In this document: piece by piece, positions 9,004-18,767 of the stretch
Numbering within the stretch: position 1 is the stretch's first letter
Layout of the letters: each line of letters starts with the position of its first letter
NCBI GenBank assembly: GCA_037968815.1
Contig: JBBKWF010000004.1
Span: forward strand, 62,001-126,000
Source: Pseudopedobacter sp037968815
Lineage (GTDB): Bacteria; Bacteroidota; Bacteroidia; Sphingobacteriales; Sphingobacteriaceae
DNA length: 64,000 bases
Direction: 5' to 3'
Made by a program: the position numbers and the translations under genes
The notes under the pieces: generated by a model
The model's database searches: none
What the model was told of the DNA's origin: nothing
The model's input: the letters and a program-made list of their open reading frames with translations, nothing else

Positions 9004-11223
9004 CTAATCCAATAAGCTAAAATCTTCAGTTAAACGGATATCATCTGACGAACTTCCAATCATCAACTTAAATGCTCCAGCTTGGCTAATCCACTCTAAA
9101 TTCTCGTTATAAAAAGAGAGTTTTTCTTTATCAATCATAAAGATGATTTTCTTGGTTTCACCGGCTTTTAACATCACCTTTTTAAAATCTTTCAATTCCA
9201 TCACCGGCCTAATGGGCTGTGCTACTATATCTTTTAAGTAAAGTTGCACCACTTCTTCTCCGTCTACTTTCCCCGTATTGGTAAGGTCTAGCGTAACTTT
9301 AACGGTGTCGTTTAGATAAATATCCTTTGTGCTCAATTGAAGATTGCTGTACTTGAAAGCTGTATAGCTTAAGCCATGTCCGAAGGCATATTGTGGTGCG
9401 TTCCCGATATCTAAATAGGTTGAGCGGTACCTTGCAGTCTGTCCTTCTATAAATGGTCTCCCTGTACTGTAATGATTATAGTAAACAGGTATTTGTCCCA
9501 CACTTTTTGGAAAGGTCATTGGTGTTTTTGCAGATGGATTATAGTCCCCAAAAAGCACATCGGCCATTGCATTCCCAGCTTCACTCCCTAGCCACCAAGT
9601 ATATAATATAGACTTTGCTTGATCTGCTGTATAATTAAAAACTAAGGGTCTTCCTGCCATAATAAGTACTACGACAGGTTTTCCGGTAGCTATAATAGCT
9701 TGAATTAGTTTTTCCTGAACTCCTGGTAAAGTAATATCTGCTCTGCTTTTAGCTTCGCCACTCATATCAAAAGCTTCTCCTACTGCCATCACCACCACAT
9801 CCGAAGATTTCGCTACTTGTATGGCTTCATCAAATTCGCTTGTGGAAGTGTCATTGATGTTACAGCCCTTGGCATAAAGTACTTCCGAGTTTTTACCTAA
9901 CTTATTTTTAACGCCTTCATAAAGAGATACCAATTGATCCTCTTTTCCCCAATCTATGGACCAAAAGCCCTTCATATCTATATTTGACTTGGCAAGCGGA
10001 CCGATTAAAGCAATCTTTTTAGTTGACTTTGAAATGGGTAAAATATTAGTTTCGTTTTTTAATAAAATGATACTCTTTTTAGCTACCTCTCTTGCCGCAT
10101 TTCTATTTGCAACAGAGTTTAACTCTTTCTTTTCCCTCTTCTCATCACTAAAACGGTACGGATTATCAAACAAACCAAGCTCAAATTTCTTCTTGAGTAC
10201 TCTACGTACTGCATCATTAATATGGTTTATGGAGACTTTACCTTGTTTAACCAACTCAACTAAATGGTCTTTATAGGCTTTACTTTCCATATCCATATCG
10301 CTACCCGCGGTCATCGCCATCTTGGCAGCTTCCTTTCCGTCCTTTGCGTAGCCATGAGCAACCATTTCTCTGATTGAACCCCAATCACTTACCACAAAGC
10401 CATCAAAACCCCACTTATCCTTTAAAATATCTCTTTGTAAATAGGCACTTCCTGTAGCGGGGATGCCGTTGATATCATTAAATGAGTTCATAAATGTAGC
10501 CGCACCAGCATCTAATGCCGCTTTAAACGGTGGCAGATAAACTTCCCATAACTGCCTTAAACTCATATCGACGCTGTTATAATCTCTACCAGCAATAGCG
10601 GCACCATACGCTGCGAAATGTTTAACGCAGGCCATTACAGCATCCAAACTTCCTAATCCGTCACCTTGAAAGCCTTTTACTCTGGCTTTTGCAATTTCAG
10701 AACCTAGGTAGGTATCCTCCCCGGCGCCTTCCATCACACGGCCCCATCTTGGGTCTCTCGAAATATCCACCATGGGTGCAAAAGTCCAATGTAAGCCCGC
10801 ACTTGCTGATTCTCTGGCGGCAATTTTAGCACCGAGCTGAATCGCATCTAAATCCCAGCTAGCTGCTTCTGCTAAGGGAATTGGGAAAGTAACTCTATAG
10901 CCATGTATAACATCTAAACCAAAAATCAAAGGGATTTTCAACCTCGATTTCATCGCTTCTTGCTGAATCTCTCTCGTAATTTTAGCTCCTTTAACATTTA
11001 GTAAAGAGCCTAAGTTTCCTTCTCTGATTTCCTGTAATAAATTCACATCTCTACCATCCACCGGACCGGTAACGTCCCTACCAGAATACTGATTGAGTTG
11101 TCCTACTTTCTCTTTTAAAGTCATTAGGTTAAGAACAGAGTCGACCTTTTGATCTATTGTTTTTTGCTGAGCATTAACGCCTAAAAAATTTAAGCACAAG
11201 AGAATGATGACTATATTTTTCAT
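9004..11223 (-). CDS. bglX: GH3 beta-glucosidase (BglX-like)
   Basis: 739 residues, the usual length of periplasmic BglX-type enzymes, with a signal peptide ending after VNAQ (~19). The GH3 N-terminal barrel contains PLIFGLDVIHGYRVTFP and the nucleophile D280 in VVSDWGS. The alpha/beta sandwich carries the GEAFDMSGEAKSRADI region that usually holds the acid/base, and a C-terminal fibronectin-III-like domain follows (LTNTGKVDGEEVVQLYLKD). It would release glucose from gluco-oligosaccharides produced by the neighbouring GH30/GH16/GH5 enzymes. It sits inside the operon, 53 bases after the GH5 gene. The 166-base gap downstream (8838-9003) shows nothing clear. Confidence 0.93.
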   Translation of the reverse strand: MKNIVIILLCLNFLGVNAQQKTIDQKVDSVLNLMTLKEKVGQLNQYSGRDVTGPVDGRDVNLLQEIREGNLGSLLNVKGAKITREIQQEAMKSRLKIPLIFGLDVIHGYRVTFPIPLAEAASWDLDAIQLGAKIAARESASAGLHWTFAPMVDISRDPRWGRVMEGAGEDTYLGSEIAKARVKGFQGDGLGSLDAVMACVKHFAAYGAAIAGRDYNSVDMSLRQLWEVYLPPFKAALDAGAATFMNSFNDINGIPATGSAYLQRDILKDKWGFDGFVVSDWGSIREMVAHGYAKDGKEAAKMAMTAGSDMDMESKAYKDHLVELVKQGKVSINHINDAVRRVLKKKFELGLFDNPYRFSDEKREKKELNSVANRNAAREVAKKSIILLKNETNILPISKSTKKIALIGPLAKSNIDMKGFWSIDWGKEDQLVSLYEGVKNKLGKNSEVLYAKGCNINDTSTSEFDEAIQVAKSSDVVVMAVGEAFDMSGEAKSRADITLPGVQEKLIQAIIATGKPVVVLIMAGRPLVFNYTADQAKSILYTWWLGSEAGNAMADVLFGDYNPSAKTPMTFPKSVGQIPVYYNHYSTGRPFIEGQTARYRSTYLDIGNAPQYAFGHGLSYTAFKYSNLQLSTKDIYLNDTVKVTLDLTNTGKVDGEEVVQLYLKDIVAQPIRPVMELKDFKKVMLKAGETKKIIFMIDKEKLSFYNENLEWISQAGAFKLMIGSSSDDIRLTEDFSLLD

Positions 11224-11276
11224 TAAAAATTTTGTGTGATTATCTAGTTTATATTGATAGGTTATTTCTGAAATGA

Positions 11277-13076
11277 CTACTCAAACTTTAATTGATGAAA
11301 CTCAAAACCGCCGGTGGAAGCTTTTATTCTTATCGTGTTTTTTCCTTCCTTAAAGTTGACTTTTCCTATGGACAGCCAAGATTCCAGCAAACCTGATTTT
11401 ACTTCAGTTGATGGGGCTTCGCTCTTGTAAATGAGCGTTATTTCTGAAGGTTTTACGGGAGAAGATAGCTTTGCACTAATATCATAAACTCCTGCTTTCT
11501 CCACATTCAGGGTATATTGTAACCATTCCCCGTCTTCGATATTGAAAATGTAAGGTTCACCAGTTGCCTTGGCTTTAATATCCACTCCATCGTTGCGGTA
11601 TTTTCCGCCTCTGTTTCCCCGGGTATTTACGCCTTCTGTATATTGATACCTTGCCGTATCGGTATCAAAATAAGCGATACGCTGAGCGCCTAAATCGTAA
11701 TCAACGGCATTAATTATGGTGCCCTTCTTAATCAAATTTGCTTTAAAAGGTTGAGCAGTTTCTTCTCTTACCTGCCTAATCATGGCGTCAATTACATCTT
11801 TATGATAGACCGTATGCTCTATTCTGGTATTAGTGACAAGTTGCTGTAATGTTTCCCATGCTTCTTCTGCTGATGGCTTTTCGCCTTTGCCATTCCAGTA
11901 CTTTAACAGTTTCTGATAACCTTCCGGTGATTTAATTTCTAATGGATTATTGATTCCAATCTTTTTTAACTGCCACCAAGCCCAGCCAATATTGTTAGTT
12001 TCTGCCAAGCTGATGGCTTCTTTAAACCAAGTATTGGAGTTTTCTCCAGACTCGCCCAACCATATGGGCATATTTTGCTCTTTTCGGTAATTGAGGAATT
12101 CTTGAATGGACTCCGTATTATTAAAGTTTCCATACTTGTGGAAACTCAGCACCATATTATCATCCCATTTAGGAAAAATCCCATTATAGTTATTCCCAAA
12201 GCCATTGCCTTCAATAATGATGATGTGTTTTTGATCTACCTCTCTAATCGCTTTGGTAATTTCCACCATTAATTTACGCAAGGGAGCATTGGTTTTCTCG
12301 GCCGTTCCTCTAAAGTCTTCTTTGCTTTCAAAGCCCCAGTTTGGTTCATTAATGATATCATAACCACCAATCCAAGGTTCATCCTTATATTTTTCTGCAA
12401 GCTTCCGCCACAGTGCTACCGTTTTCTGCTGGTTGGCTTCACTCTCCCATAAAGAGGGTTTGTCTGGATTTCTGTCTGAAATATTCAGGTCATTCCCTTG
12501 CCCGCCAGGCGTAGCATGTAAATCTAAAATGAGGTACATCTTATTCGCCTTGCACCAAGCCAATAAGCTATCTGTAATATCAAAACCCTTTTGTATCCAA
12601 GTGTTTTCACCAGCAACAAGCTCATCTTCTACGGCCGGAGTATACAAATTGTAGTGCATCGGCAAGCGTACAGAATTAAATCCCCATGAGGCCAAAGAGT
12701 CAATATCTGTTTTGGTGCTATGGTTTTTTAGCCATAAATCATAAAATTCATTGGCTTTTTGCTCCCCAACTAATTTGGCTATTTCTTCTTTAATGCGGTA
12801 CTGTCTACCCAGGTTTGAGAGGTGAAACATATAACCTTCTTGCAACATCCAGCCTCCTAAACCCATTCCTCGCAAAAGGATATTTTCTCCTTTTTCATTA
12901 ACGATTTTTTCTCCATCGGTTTTTAAAAAGCCCTGTGAAAAGCCTTCAAAGCTAAAAATCGAGAGCATTAATGTCACTAGAAATGACCTGCTATATGCAA
13001 CGCAGCGTCTTCTGCGAAAGACCCTGCTTGGACAAAAAATTATTAAGGTAACTAAAAGTATAATACAATTGTTCAT
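11277..13076 (-). CDS. GH5 glucanase with C-terminal CBM6-like domain; repeat in the signal region
   Basis: 599 residues as an open frame. The mature part starts near GFLKTDGEKIV, followed by a GH5 barrel with acid/base E244 (IINEPNWGF) and nucleophile E342 (WLGESGENS). It resembles exo- or endo-acting beta-1,3-glucanases of GH5. A helical linker and a C-terminal CBM6-like beta-sandwich (about 460-599, EDGEWLQYTLNVEKAG and GGFEFHQLKFE) follow. The N-terminus is odd: a short hydrophobic stretch, then CPSRVFRRRRCVAYSRS, then a second hydrophobic stretch ending FEGFSQ. The Arg-rich piece is encoded by an interspersed hairpin repeat (12998-13033). The real start may be a later Met (MLSIFSF) or the signal peptide may have been interrupted. 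Confidence 0.88.
   Translation of the reverse strand: MNNCIILLVTLIIFCPSRVFRRRRCVAYSRSFLVTLMLSIFSFEGFSQGFLKTDGEKIVNEKGENILLRGMGLGGWMLQEGYMFHLSNLGRQYRIKEEIAKLVGEQKANEFYDLWLKNHSTKTDIDSLASWGFNSVRLPMHYNLYTPAVEDELVAGENTWIQKGFDITDSLLAWCKANKMYLILDLHATPGGQGNDLNISDRNPDKPSLWESEANQQKTVALWRKLAEKYKDEPWIGGYDIINEPNWGFESKEDFRGTAEKTNAPLRKLMVEITKAIREVDQKHIIIIEGNGFGNNYNGIFPKWDDNMVLSFHKYGNFNNTESIQEFLNYRKEQNMPIWLGESGENSNTWFKEAISLAETNNIGWAWWQLKKIGINNPLEIKSPEGYQKLLKYWNGKGEKPSAEEAWETLQQLVTNTRIEHTVYHKDVIDAMIRQVREETAQPFKANLIKKGTIINAVDYDLGAQRIAYFDTDTARYQYTEGVNTRGNRGGKYRNDGVDIKAKATGEPYIFNIEDGEWLQYTLNVEKAGVYDISAKLSSPVKPSEITLIYKSEAPSTEVKSGLLESWLSIGKVNFKEGKNTIRIKASTGGFEFHQLKFE
12998..13033 (-). repeat. Interspersed hairpin repeat, family A, copy 1
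   Basis: Read on the minus strand it begins GTCCAAGCAGGGTC and ends GACGCTGCGTTG, with a 10-bp stem (GCAGGGTCTT against AAGACGCTGC, one mismatch) and a 6-base loop. Similar elements occur at 51257-51293, 51375-51410 and 59126-59162. This copy lies within the 5' end of the GH5 reading frame. Confidence 0.65.
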
Positions 13077-13084
13077 TATTTTAC

Positions 13085-13120
13085 CTATTTATGAGATGTT
13101 TCACGCCGTTCAACATGACG
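13085..13120 (-). repeat. Interspersed repeat, family B, copy 1
   Basis: The minus strand reads CGTCATGTTGAACG, then GGC, then GTGAAACATCTCA and TAAATAG. It matches 47770-47806 except for three or four central bases and one other. It lies between the start of the GH5 gene and the end of the upstream GH30 gene, next to a family A repeat. Confidence 0.65.
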
Positions 13121-13132
13121 AAATGTTAATCA

Positions 13133-14557
13133 TTAAAGAATATAAGTACTGATGGAATGCGCCACACTTACCGTTTCTGCCGCCTGTCCTTTCATCCATA
13201 AAAGATGCTTTAAATCCTTATCAGTTTTGTTCATTACCACCACTACAATTTTACCATCAGGGTTTATAAAGGCTGTTGACTCCAATGCATCTCTACTTGT
13301 TGAAACAATGATTCTTTTTGCGCCTTTTGCTATAAATTTTGAGAAGTGACCGATATAATAATATGCATTGGTATAAATTAATTCATTGGTTTTAAGGTTT
13401 GCGTGGATCGGTGCAAAACAGTAATTTCCAACGTGGTTTGGGCCACCGTTTTCATCCAATAAAATATTCCAATCTGTCCAGGCGGCAGTTCCACTGTTAA
13501 AATCATTGATCATTGAGTGGCCATAGCGTTCTCCCAAAGACCAATTAGTGATGCTATCCATGTCAAATTTTTCTTTACATCCTTCTGTAAAAATCAGCTC
13601 TTTATCCGGAAAAGCTTCTTTAACACGGTCCAAGTTTTGGAAAAGCATTTGACTGCCTGTCCAAGGCTCGTACCAATGGAAACCTATTCCCCAAACGTAC
13701 TTTGCAGCTTCCGGATCGCTTAAAATAACACTCGCTCTTTGGTAAATTAAATCGCGGTTATGGTCCCAGGCAATCAGTTTTTTATCACCCATATTGGCTT
13801 TTGCCAATGTTGGGCCTAAATAGGTTTTAATGAAATCTCTTTCCTCTTCTGCGGTGTAAATGCAGGATTCCCACCTTTGCTTTGCCATTGGCTCATTCTG
13901 AACCGTTAAGCCCCAAACCGGAATATTTCTTTTTTCTAGCTCTTGAATGTATTTTACATAGTAGTTTGCCCAAGATTGCTTAAACTCCTCTTTAAGTTTA
14001 CCACCCTGTAACATGCTGTTATTATCCTTCATCCAAGCCGGCGGAGACCAAGGGCTTACATAAAGTGGCAAATCACCCCCTGCAACCTTTATAGCTTGCT
14101 TAATCATTGGCAGGCGATATTTATCATCATGTGAGATGTCGAAAGTTTTCAACTCTTTATCATTATCCTTTACATAGGTGTAAGATCCGTTTGAGAAATC
14201 GCAACTGTTAATATGGGTTCTGGCTAAGGTATAGCCGATGCCTTTTTCCTTACTGTAATAAGCGTCTAAAAGTTCCTGTTGTTTGTCTTTAGAAAGCTTG
14301 GCAAAAACCTCTGCAGAAGCATCAGTAATTGCACCCCCTATACCTACCATAGTTTGGAAAGTTTGGTCAGGATCTATAAATATGGCAAAATCAGTCTCTA
14401 AAGGTTGTGGAACAGCTTTAAAGGTGAGTTCCCCTGCATAACTCATCGGTTTATCCGAGCCTTTTACAGTACTGTAAATCTTTGCTTTTGCAATATCTTG
14501 AGCCATTAGAGCTCCACTAAAAATCACCGCTAAGGGTAGTAGAATTGATTTTTTCAT
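13133..14557 (-). CDS. GH30 glucosylceramidase-like beta-glucosidase
   Basis: 474 residues with a type I signal peptide (MKKSILLPLAVIFSGALMAQ). The GH30 barrel has acid/base E222 (VQNEPMAKQRWES) and nucleophile E325 (IFTEGC). Unlike its three operon paralogues it has the longer N-terminal strand region (TFQTMVGIGGAITDASAEVF) and the RTHINSCDFSNGSY block typical of GH30 subfamily 1, the glucosylceramidase group. It is probably soluble in the periplasm rather than a lipoprotein, and may act on shorter beta-glucosides, complementing the endo-acting GH30 enzymes. The gap to the downstream GH5 gene carries two repeats. Substrate is inferred from context. Confidence 0.9.
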   Translation of the reverse strand: MKKSILLPLAVIFSGALMAQDIAKAKIYSTVKGSDKPMSYAGELTFKAVPQPLETDFAIFIDPDQTFQTMVGIGGAITDASAEVFAKLSKDKQQELLDAYYSKEKGIGYTLARTHINSCDFSNGSYTYVKDNDKELKTFDISHDDKYRLPMIKQAIKVAGGDLPLYVSPWSPPAWMKDNNSMLQGGKLKEEFKQSWANYYVKYIQELEKRNIPVWGLTVQNEPMAKQRWESCIYTAEEERDFIKTYLGPTLAKANMGDKKLIAWDHNRDLIYQRASVILSDPEAAKYVWGIGFHWYEPWTGSQMLFQNLDRVKEAFPDKELIFTEGCKEKFDMDSITNWSLGERYGHSMINDFNSGTAAWTDWNILLDENGGPNHVGNYCFAPIHANLKTNELIYTNAYYYIGHFSKFIAKGAKRIIVSTSRDALESTAFINPDGKIVVVVMNKTDKDLKHLLWMKGQAAETVSVAHSISTYIL

Positions 14558-14607
14558 TTATTTTGTTTCTTATTAATTTTAATCGGTATAATTCAATTTC
14601 AGCTTGA

Positions 14608-16053
14608 TTACCAAACGTATGTGGCAACAGACCCTGGTTTTAAGGATGCCGTCACAATTTTATCTTTAAACTTGATATTGAAGGTTTGATTGATGCTGGA
14701 TTTGTTTAAAACGATTAATACCTTTTTTCCGTTAGCCGCTTTAAAAGCGACGTTAGGCAAGTCGGTAATTTGGTTAGATGCAATCCGTACTGAACCCGGC
14801 CTTACAAATTTTGAAGCATGAGCAATAATATAGTAAGCTGTGTTCTTCTTTACCGTAGAATTCACGGTAATTGCCCCTAAGCATGTACTACACCCACCAT
14901 CAGTGTGGGGTTGGTAATTTTCATCAGCAGCTAAATTCCATTCCAAAACATTGCGACTCCAGTTTCGGGTTGCGCCAATAATCAAAGTTTCAATATGCCA
15001 TTTTAAATCGCCTGCAAAATTGCCAGGCCCACCAATCCATTGTTCGGTAAAATATATTCCCTTATCAGGATAGGCATCTCTAACTTGGCTCAAGGCCGAA
15101 ATACTTCCGCCGTAAAGATGAAAGGCAGAACCATCAACATAAGGTCTCGCTTCCGGATCATCTAAAATTTCTAGTGGATACTCTGGTCTATCGGCATTAT
15201 GGTCCCAAATAATAATTTTGGTATTGATGCCTTCTTTTTTGAAAATAGGGCCTAAAGCATTTTTGATAAAGCTGCCTTGTTCTGAAGCCTGCATCACCAT
15301 ACTTGGATTGTTCCCTCCATGTAATGGTTCATTCTGGGGGGTAATGGCATCTATTACAATCCCCTCTTGCTTCATTGCTTTAATGAACTTCACTAAATAA
15401 TTAGCATATACTTCGTAATACTCTGGCTTTAAGCTTCCACCTACAAAAGAATTATTAGTTTTCATCCAAGCAGGTGCTGTCCATGGAGAGCCCATTATTT
15501 TAATTTCCGGATAAATAGCTACGATCTTTTTAAGGATTGGAACTAAATCCGTCATGGCTTTATCCATGTTGAAGTTTTCCAGATTAACATCTGTTTGCCC
15601 AGCAGGCATATCATTAAATGTATAAGGGGTTGCACTCAAATCTGATGCACCAATACTTATCCTTAAATAACTTACACCGATATTAGTTTTATCAGTGGCA
15701 AATAATTGCTCTAAAATTTCGGACTTCTTATCATCACTTAAAGCATTCATTAAGCTTGCGCTTCCGTCTGTTAAAGTATAGCCGAACCCATCAATAGTTT
15801 GATATATTGTACTGGTATCTACTACAATAGTGGCATTGTTGTTTTGCTCACTTTTAAAGATTAAAGAAATATTTTGTTCTTGAAACAAGGACGATTGATC
15901 CGCATTCGTAAGCCAACAAGTAGCATCTGTTTGTTGTGCAACAGGAGGATTTGGTGGAGCAATAACTTCAGGAGCTCCTGCTTTTTTATCTTTACATGCA
16001 CTTAGGCAAATCAGTAGGAAGAGACTAAATATGGGGAATTTACTTTTTTGCAT
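14608..16053 (-). CDS. GH30 endo-beta-1,6-glucanase-like lipoprotein
   Basis: 481 residues; signal peptide with lipobox LSAC (Cys20). The GH30 catalytic pair is intact: acid/base E242 (TPQNEPLHGG) and nucleophile E337 (YFTEQW). YQTIDGFGYTLTDGSASLM and the C-terminal beta-sandwich match GH30 subfamily 3-like enzymes. It has no trefoil tail. The upstream neighbour (13 bases away) is a close paralogue, suggesting tandem duplication. Both start with a mature segment in which WLT-D...LFQEQ precedes the barrel. The role is probably endo-cleavage of beta-1,6-glucan at the cell surface or in the periplasm. Confidence 0.9.
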   Translation of the reverse strand: MQKSKFPIFSLFLLICLSACKDKKAGAPEVIAPPNPPVAQQTDATCWLTNADQSSLFQEQNISLIFKSEQNNNATIVVDTSTIYQTIDGFGYTLTDGSASLMNALSDDKKSEILEQLFATDKTNIGVSYLRISIGASDLSATPYTFNDMPAGQTDVNLENFNMDKAMTDLVPILKKIVAIYPEIKIMGSPWTAPAWMKTNNSFVGGSLKPEYYEVYANYLVKFIKAMKQEGIVIDAITPQNEPLHGGNNPSMVMQASEQGSFIKNALGPIFKKEGINTKIIIWDHNADRPEYPLEILDDPEARPYVDGSAFHLYGGSISALSQVRDAYPDKGIYFTEQWIGGPGNFAGDLKWHIETLIIGATRNWSRNVLEWNLAADENYQPHTDGGCSTCLGAITVNSTVKKNTAYYIIAHASKFVRPGSVRIASNQITDLPNVAFKAANGKKVLIVLNKSSINQTFNIKFKDKIVTASLKPGSVATYVW

Positions 16054-16066
16054 TGAGGAAATTATT

Positions 16067-17497
16067 TTAGTTAAGTATATACGTTGCTACCGCCCCACTA
16101 TTTAATGACGCCGAGTAACTTTTGTCTCCAATTTTTAATTGAAAATTCTGTGGGGTTTTACTGTTATTAACTGCTACCAAAACAGTTGAACCATCTATAT
16201 TTAAAAAGGCAACATTTGAGACATCCTTTAATTTATTGGACCCAATTCTTACAGCACCTGGGCGTACAAATTTTGCAGCATGTGCAATAATGTAATATGC
16301 TGGATTCCTTTCCACCTCGTTACCGGTAATGGTAACAGCACCTACGCATTGTGTACAACCACCAGGTGTATAAGGTTTATAATCTGCAGTTGCTGCTAAA
16401 TTCCATTCTAATACAGTTTTGCACCAATTGCGAGTTGCACCAATAATTAACTGAGTAATATGCCATTCTAAATTTGCTGACAGTTTACCGGGCGCACCTA
16501 CCCATTGCTCCGTGAAGTATAAGTTCTTTTCTGGATAAGCATCATGTAAGCTACTTAGCGTGTCAATTTTTCCTCCATATAGATGGAAAGCAGCGCCATC
16601 AACATATTTTGCAGTTTCTTTATCCTGATAGATTGTTGCTGGGTAATCCGGTCGATCTGCATTATGATCGTAAACAATAATTTTAGTTTTGATTTTTGCT
16701 TTTTGGAAGGCCGGACCTAAACTTTGTTTGATAAAATTGGCTTGTTCCTGCGCCAACATTAATAAACTTGGGTTATTACCCGGATGTAAAGGTTCGTTTT
16801 GTACAGTAATGGCATCTATTACAATACCTTCTTTTGCCATGGCTTCAACGTATTTCACGAAGTAAAGTGCATAAGCATCATAAAATTCCGGTTTTAAACT
16901 TCCGCCTATAGAGTTTTGGTTAGTTTTCATCCATACGGGTGGCGACCAGGGCGAGCCCATAATTTTTATCTCGGGCTGTACCGCTAAAATTTCTTTTAAA
17001 ACGGGCAGTAAGTAAACCTGTTCTTCGGCGATGCTAAACTTTTTCATGTTAACATCTGTTTCGCCAGCAGGTAAATCATTATAGGTAAAAACGCTATCGC
17101 TTAAATCAGAGGCACCAATACTTAAGCGTAAATAACTTGTTCCTATTCCATTGCCGTCTGTAGAGAAAAGCTCTTTGATCAACTTAACTCTGGCACCTTT
17201 TTCCATCTGAGCCAGTAAACGAGCACTGCCTCCCGTAAGGCAGTAGCCAAAACCATCCATCGTTTGGTATTTAATCTTGGGATTGATAGTGATGGTCTCA
17301 TTGTTTTGATCCTCACTTGCAGACAGCCTGACTTGTTCCTGAAATAAAACATTGGATTTGGGATCTGTTAACCACACCCTTAAACCTTCTGTATTAGCTG
17401 TAAGACTTAGTTTTGGAGCACATTGAAATGATAAAATGCAAGAAGCAATAGCTAAAAATGTAATTATTGATCTTGAAGTTATAAGCTGATTTTTCAT
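16067..17497 (-). CDS. GH30 endo-beta-1,6-glucanase-like lipoprotein
   Basis: 476 residues. The signal peptide ends with possible lipobox Cys26 (LSFQCAPK). Acid/base E235 (VQNEPLHPG) and nucleophile E330 (YFTEQW) are present, as is YQTMDGFGYCLTGGSARLL. It is closely similar over its length to the next gene, including WNLAA, GGC-C-GAVT and AHAAKFVRPGAVRIGSN. First enzyme gene after the transport block; a long-loop inverted repeat at 17559-17634 lies just upstream and may set its expression relative to the SusC/D genes. Confidence 0.9.
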   Translation of the reverse strand: MKNQLITSRSIITFLAIASCILSFQCAPKLSLTANTEGLRVWLTDPKSNVLFQEQVRLSASEDQNNETITINPKIKYQTMDGFGYCLTGGSARLLAQMEKGARVKLIKELFSTDGNGIGTSYLRLSIGASDLSDSVFTYNDLPAGETDVNMKKFSIAEEQVYLLPVLKEILAVQPEIKIMGSPWSPPVWMKTNQNSIGGSLKPEFYDAYALYFVKYVEAMAKEGIVIDAITVQNEPLHPGNNPSLLMLAQEQANFIKQSLGPAFQKAKIKTKIIVYDHNADRPDYPATIYQDKETAKYVDGAAFHLYGGKIDTLSSLHDAYPEKNLYFTEQWVGAPGKLSANLEWHITQLIIGATRNWCKTVLEWNLAATADYKPYTPGGCTQCVGAVTITGNEVERNPAYYIIAHAAKFVRPGAVRIGSNKLKDVSNVAFLNIDGSTVLVAVNNSKTPQNFQLKIGDKSYSASLNSGAVATYILN

Positions 17498-17558
17498 TTG
17501 TAGACTATTAATAATGAGGGAAATACAAAGTTTTATCTTCCAGTTTTTCTGGAAAATT

Positions 17559-17634
17559 TAACCCGAGTTTATTGCCTGCGTATCTTTTTAAGAAGCGCTG
17601 TAAATAAGTCTTTCACAACATTAAACTCGGGTTA
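17559..17634 (-). terminator. Long-loop inverted repeat between binding-protein and enzyme genes
   Basis: TAACCCGAGTTTA (17559-17571) and TAAACTCGGGTTA (17622-17634) are a perfect 13-bp inverted repeat 50 bases apart. It starts 5 bases past the DUF1735 stop and lies ahead of the GH30 genes on the same strand. It could be a partial terminator, an mRNA-stabilising 3' stem or a regulator site. Position suggests it sets a boundary inside the operon. Confidence 0.5.
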
Positions 17635-17639
17635 TTTGA

Positions 17640-18674
17640 TTACTCTATTCTTCTGAAGTCTATGTTAGACATGGTGATACCTGTAGTCCCTAAATTACCA
17701 CCACCTGATTTAACAACAATATATACCGTACCTGCAGTTGGGAAACTTACTACGTTGCCTGTACCAGCGCATTTAATTACAGAGAGCAAGTCGTCGAAAC
17801 TAGATCCTCCACAACCACCCCAAGTATTTAAGCCAATTCTTGTTCCGTCTGCACTGTAATCATTCCCTTGAACTGGAGCTGTTTGGCTGACGTAAACCTC
17901 AAACCAGGTATCTGAAGCACCAGAACCTTTCACATTCATATCTATTTTATACTGCCTGTTTGCTCTCACTTCTACAGCTTGATAAACTCCTGAGTGGCCC
18001 CAGCTTCCTCCTGTTGCAACTATGGTTCCGTTTGGATTAATTTCAAATTTAACATTGTCATCGTTGTTAATTTTCAGATTTACCCAATTAGCATCATCTA
18101 TAATATTAGTTTTCGGTGTAATCCGGTCTAATAAATCATCTACTTCAAAGTAGATAATAACTTTATTCAAGCCTTCATTAATTTCATACATAGAAGGATT
18201 TGAAATTTTCAGTCCTAATGCAACTACTTTACCTGGATAGTCACTTAAACTGGACTTTTTAACCATTGTAGTTATTGTTCCTTTTAAAATATGATTGTCT
18301 AGCTTTAGTGAATCTTTTTCAGTTATGGTATAACTATCCGGATTTAAAATTACAGTATTTGCGGGTAAGCTTCCAGATTGGATCAATGCTGCAATTGCAC
18401 TATTATCCACGCTTGCATCAACGGTAAAAGAATTTAAATCGTAAAATCCGCCACGATAAACCGGTACTGAAAAATTAACTGTTTCTGCTACGGTATCTAC
18501 TACCATACTAGTTTGTGTAATGGCAGCCAATAAACCGTTCGGCTTTTCAGCATCTGGAAAATAGACCTTTACAGTTTCTGTAGCTTTTATGCCTTGAATA
18601 GTTTCTTGCTTACAGGATGCTAAAACCAGCAATACCACAACTAAGCTTTTTAAAATTGAGGATGTAATTCTCAT
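17640..18674 (-). CDS. DUF1735-domain surface lipoprotein (glycan-binding protein candidate)
   Basis: From the ATG at 18674 it has 344 residues and a clean lipoprotein signal (LVLASC, Cys21); the frame also opens at 18704, adding ten non-signal residues. Residues ~25-190 match the DUF1735 (BT_3987-type N-terminal) pattern seen next to SusC/D. The C-terminal half (GGSWGHSGVYQAVEVRANRQ, then DMNVKGSG, then TWFEVYVSQ) looks like a jelly-roll carbohydrate-binding domain. It follows SusD by 63 bases. By analogy with other PULs it is likely the third outer-membrane component that holds glucan at the cell surface; binding is inferred. Confidence 0.8.
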   Translation of the reverse strand: MRITSSILKSLVVVLLVLASCKQETIQGIKATETVKVYFPDAEKPNGLLAAITQTSMVVDTVAETVNFSVPVYRGGFYDLNSFTVDASVDNSAIAALIQSGSLPANTVILNPDSYTITEKDSLKLDNHILKGTITTMVKKSSLSDYPGKVVALGLKISNPSMYEINEGLNKVIIYFEVDDLLDRITPKTNIIDDANWVNLKINNDDNVKFEINPNGTIVATGGSWGHSGVYQAVEVRANRQYKIDMNVKGSGASDTWFEVYVSQTAPVQGNDYSADGTRIGLNTWGGCGGSSFDDLLSVIKCAGTGNVVSFPTAGTVYIVVKSGGGNLGTTGITMSNIDFRRIE

Positions 18675-18767
18675 ATCTATTATTTTTAAATGATTATTAT
18701 CCATGTATATATTTACAATTGATTTTTTAAAAGGCCGTCAGCGAACTGACGACCAATTATTAACCAA

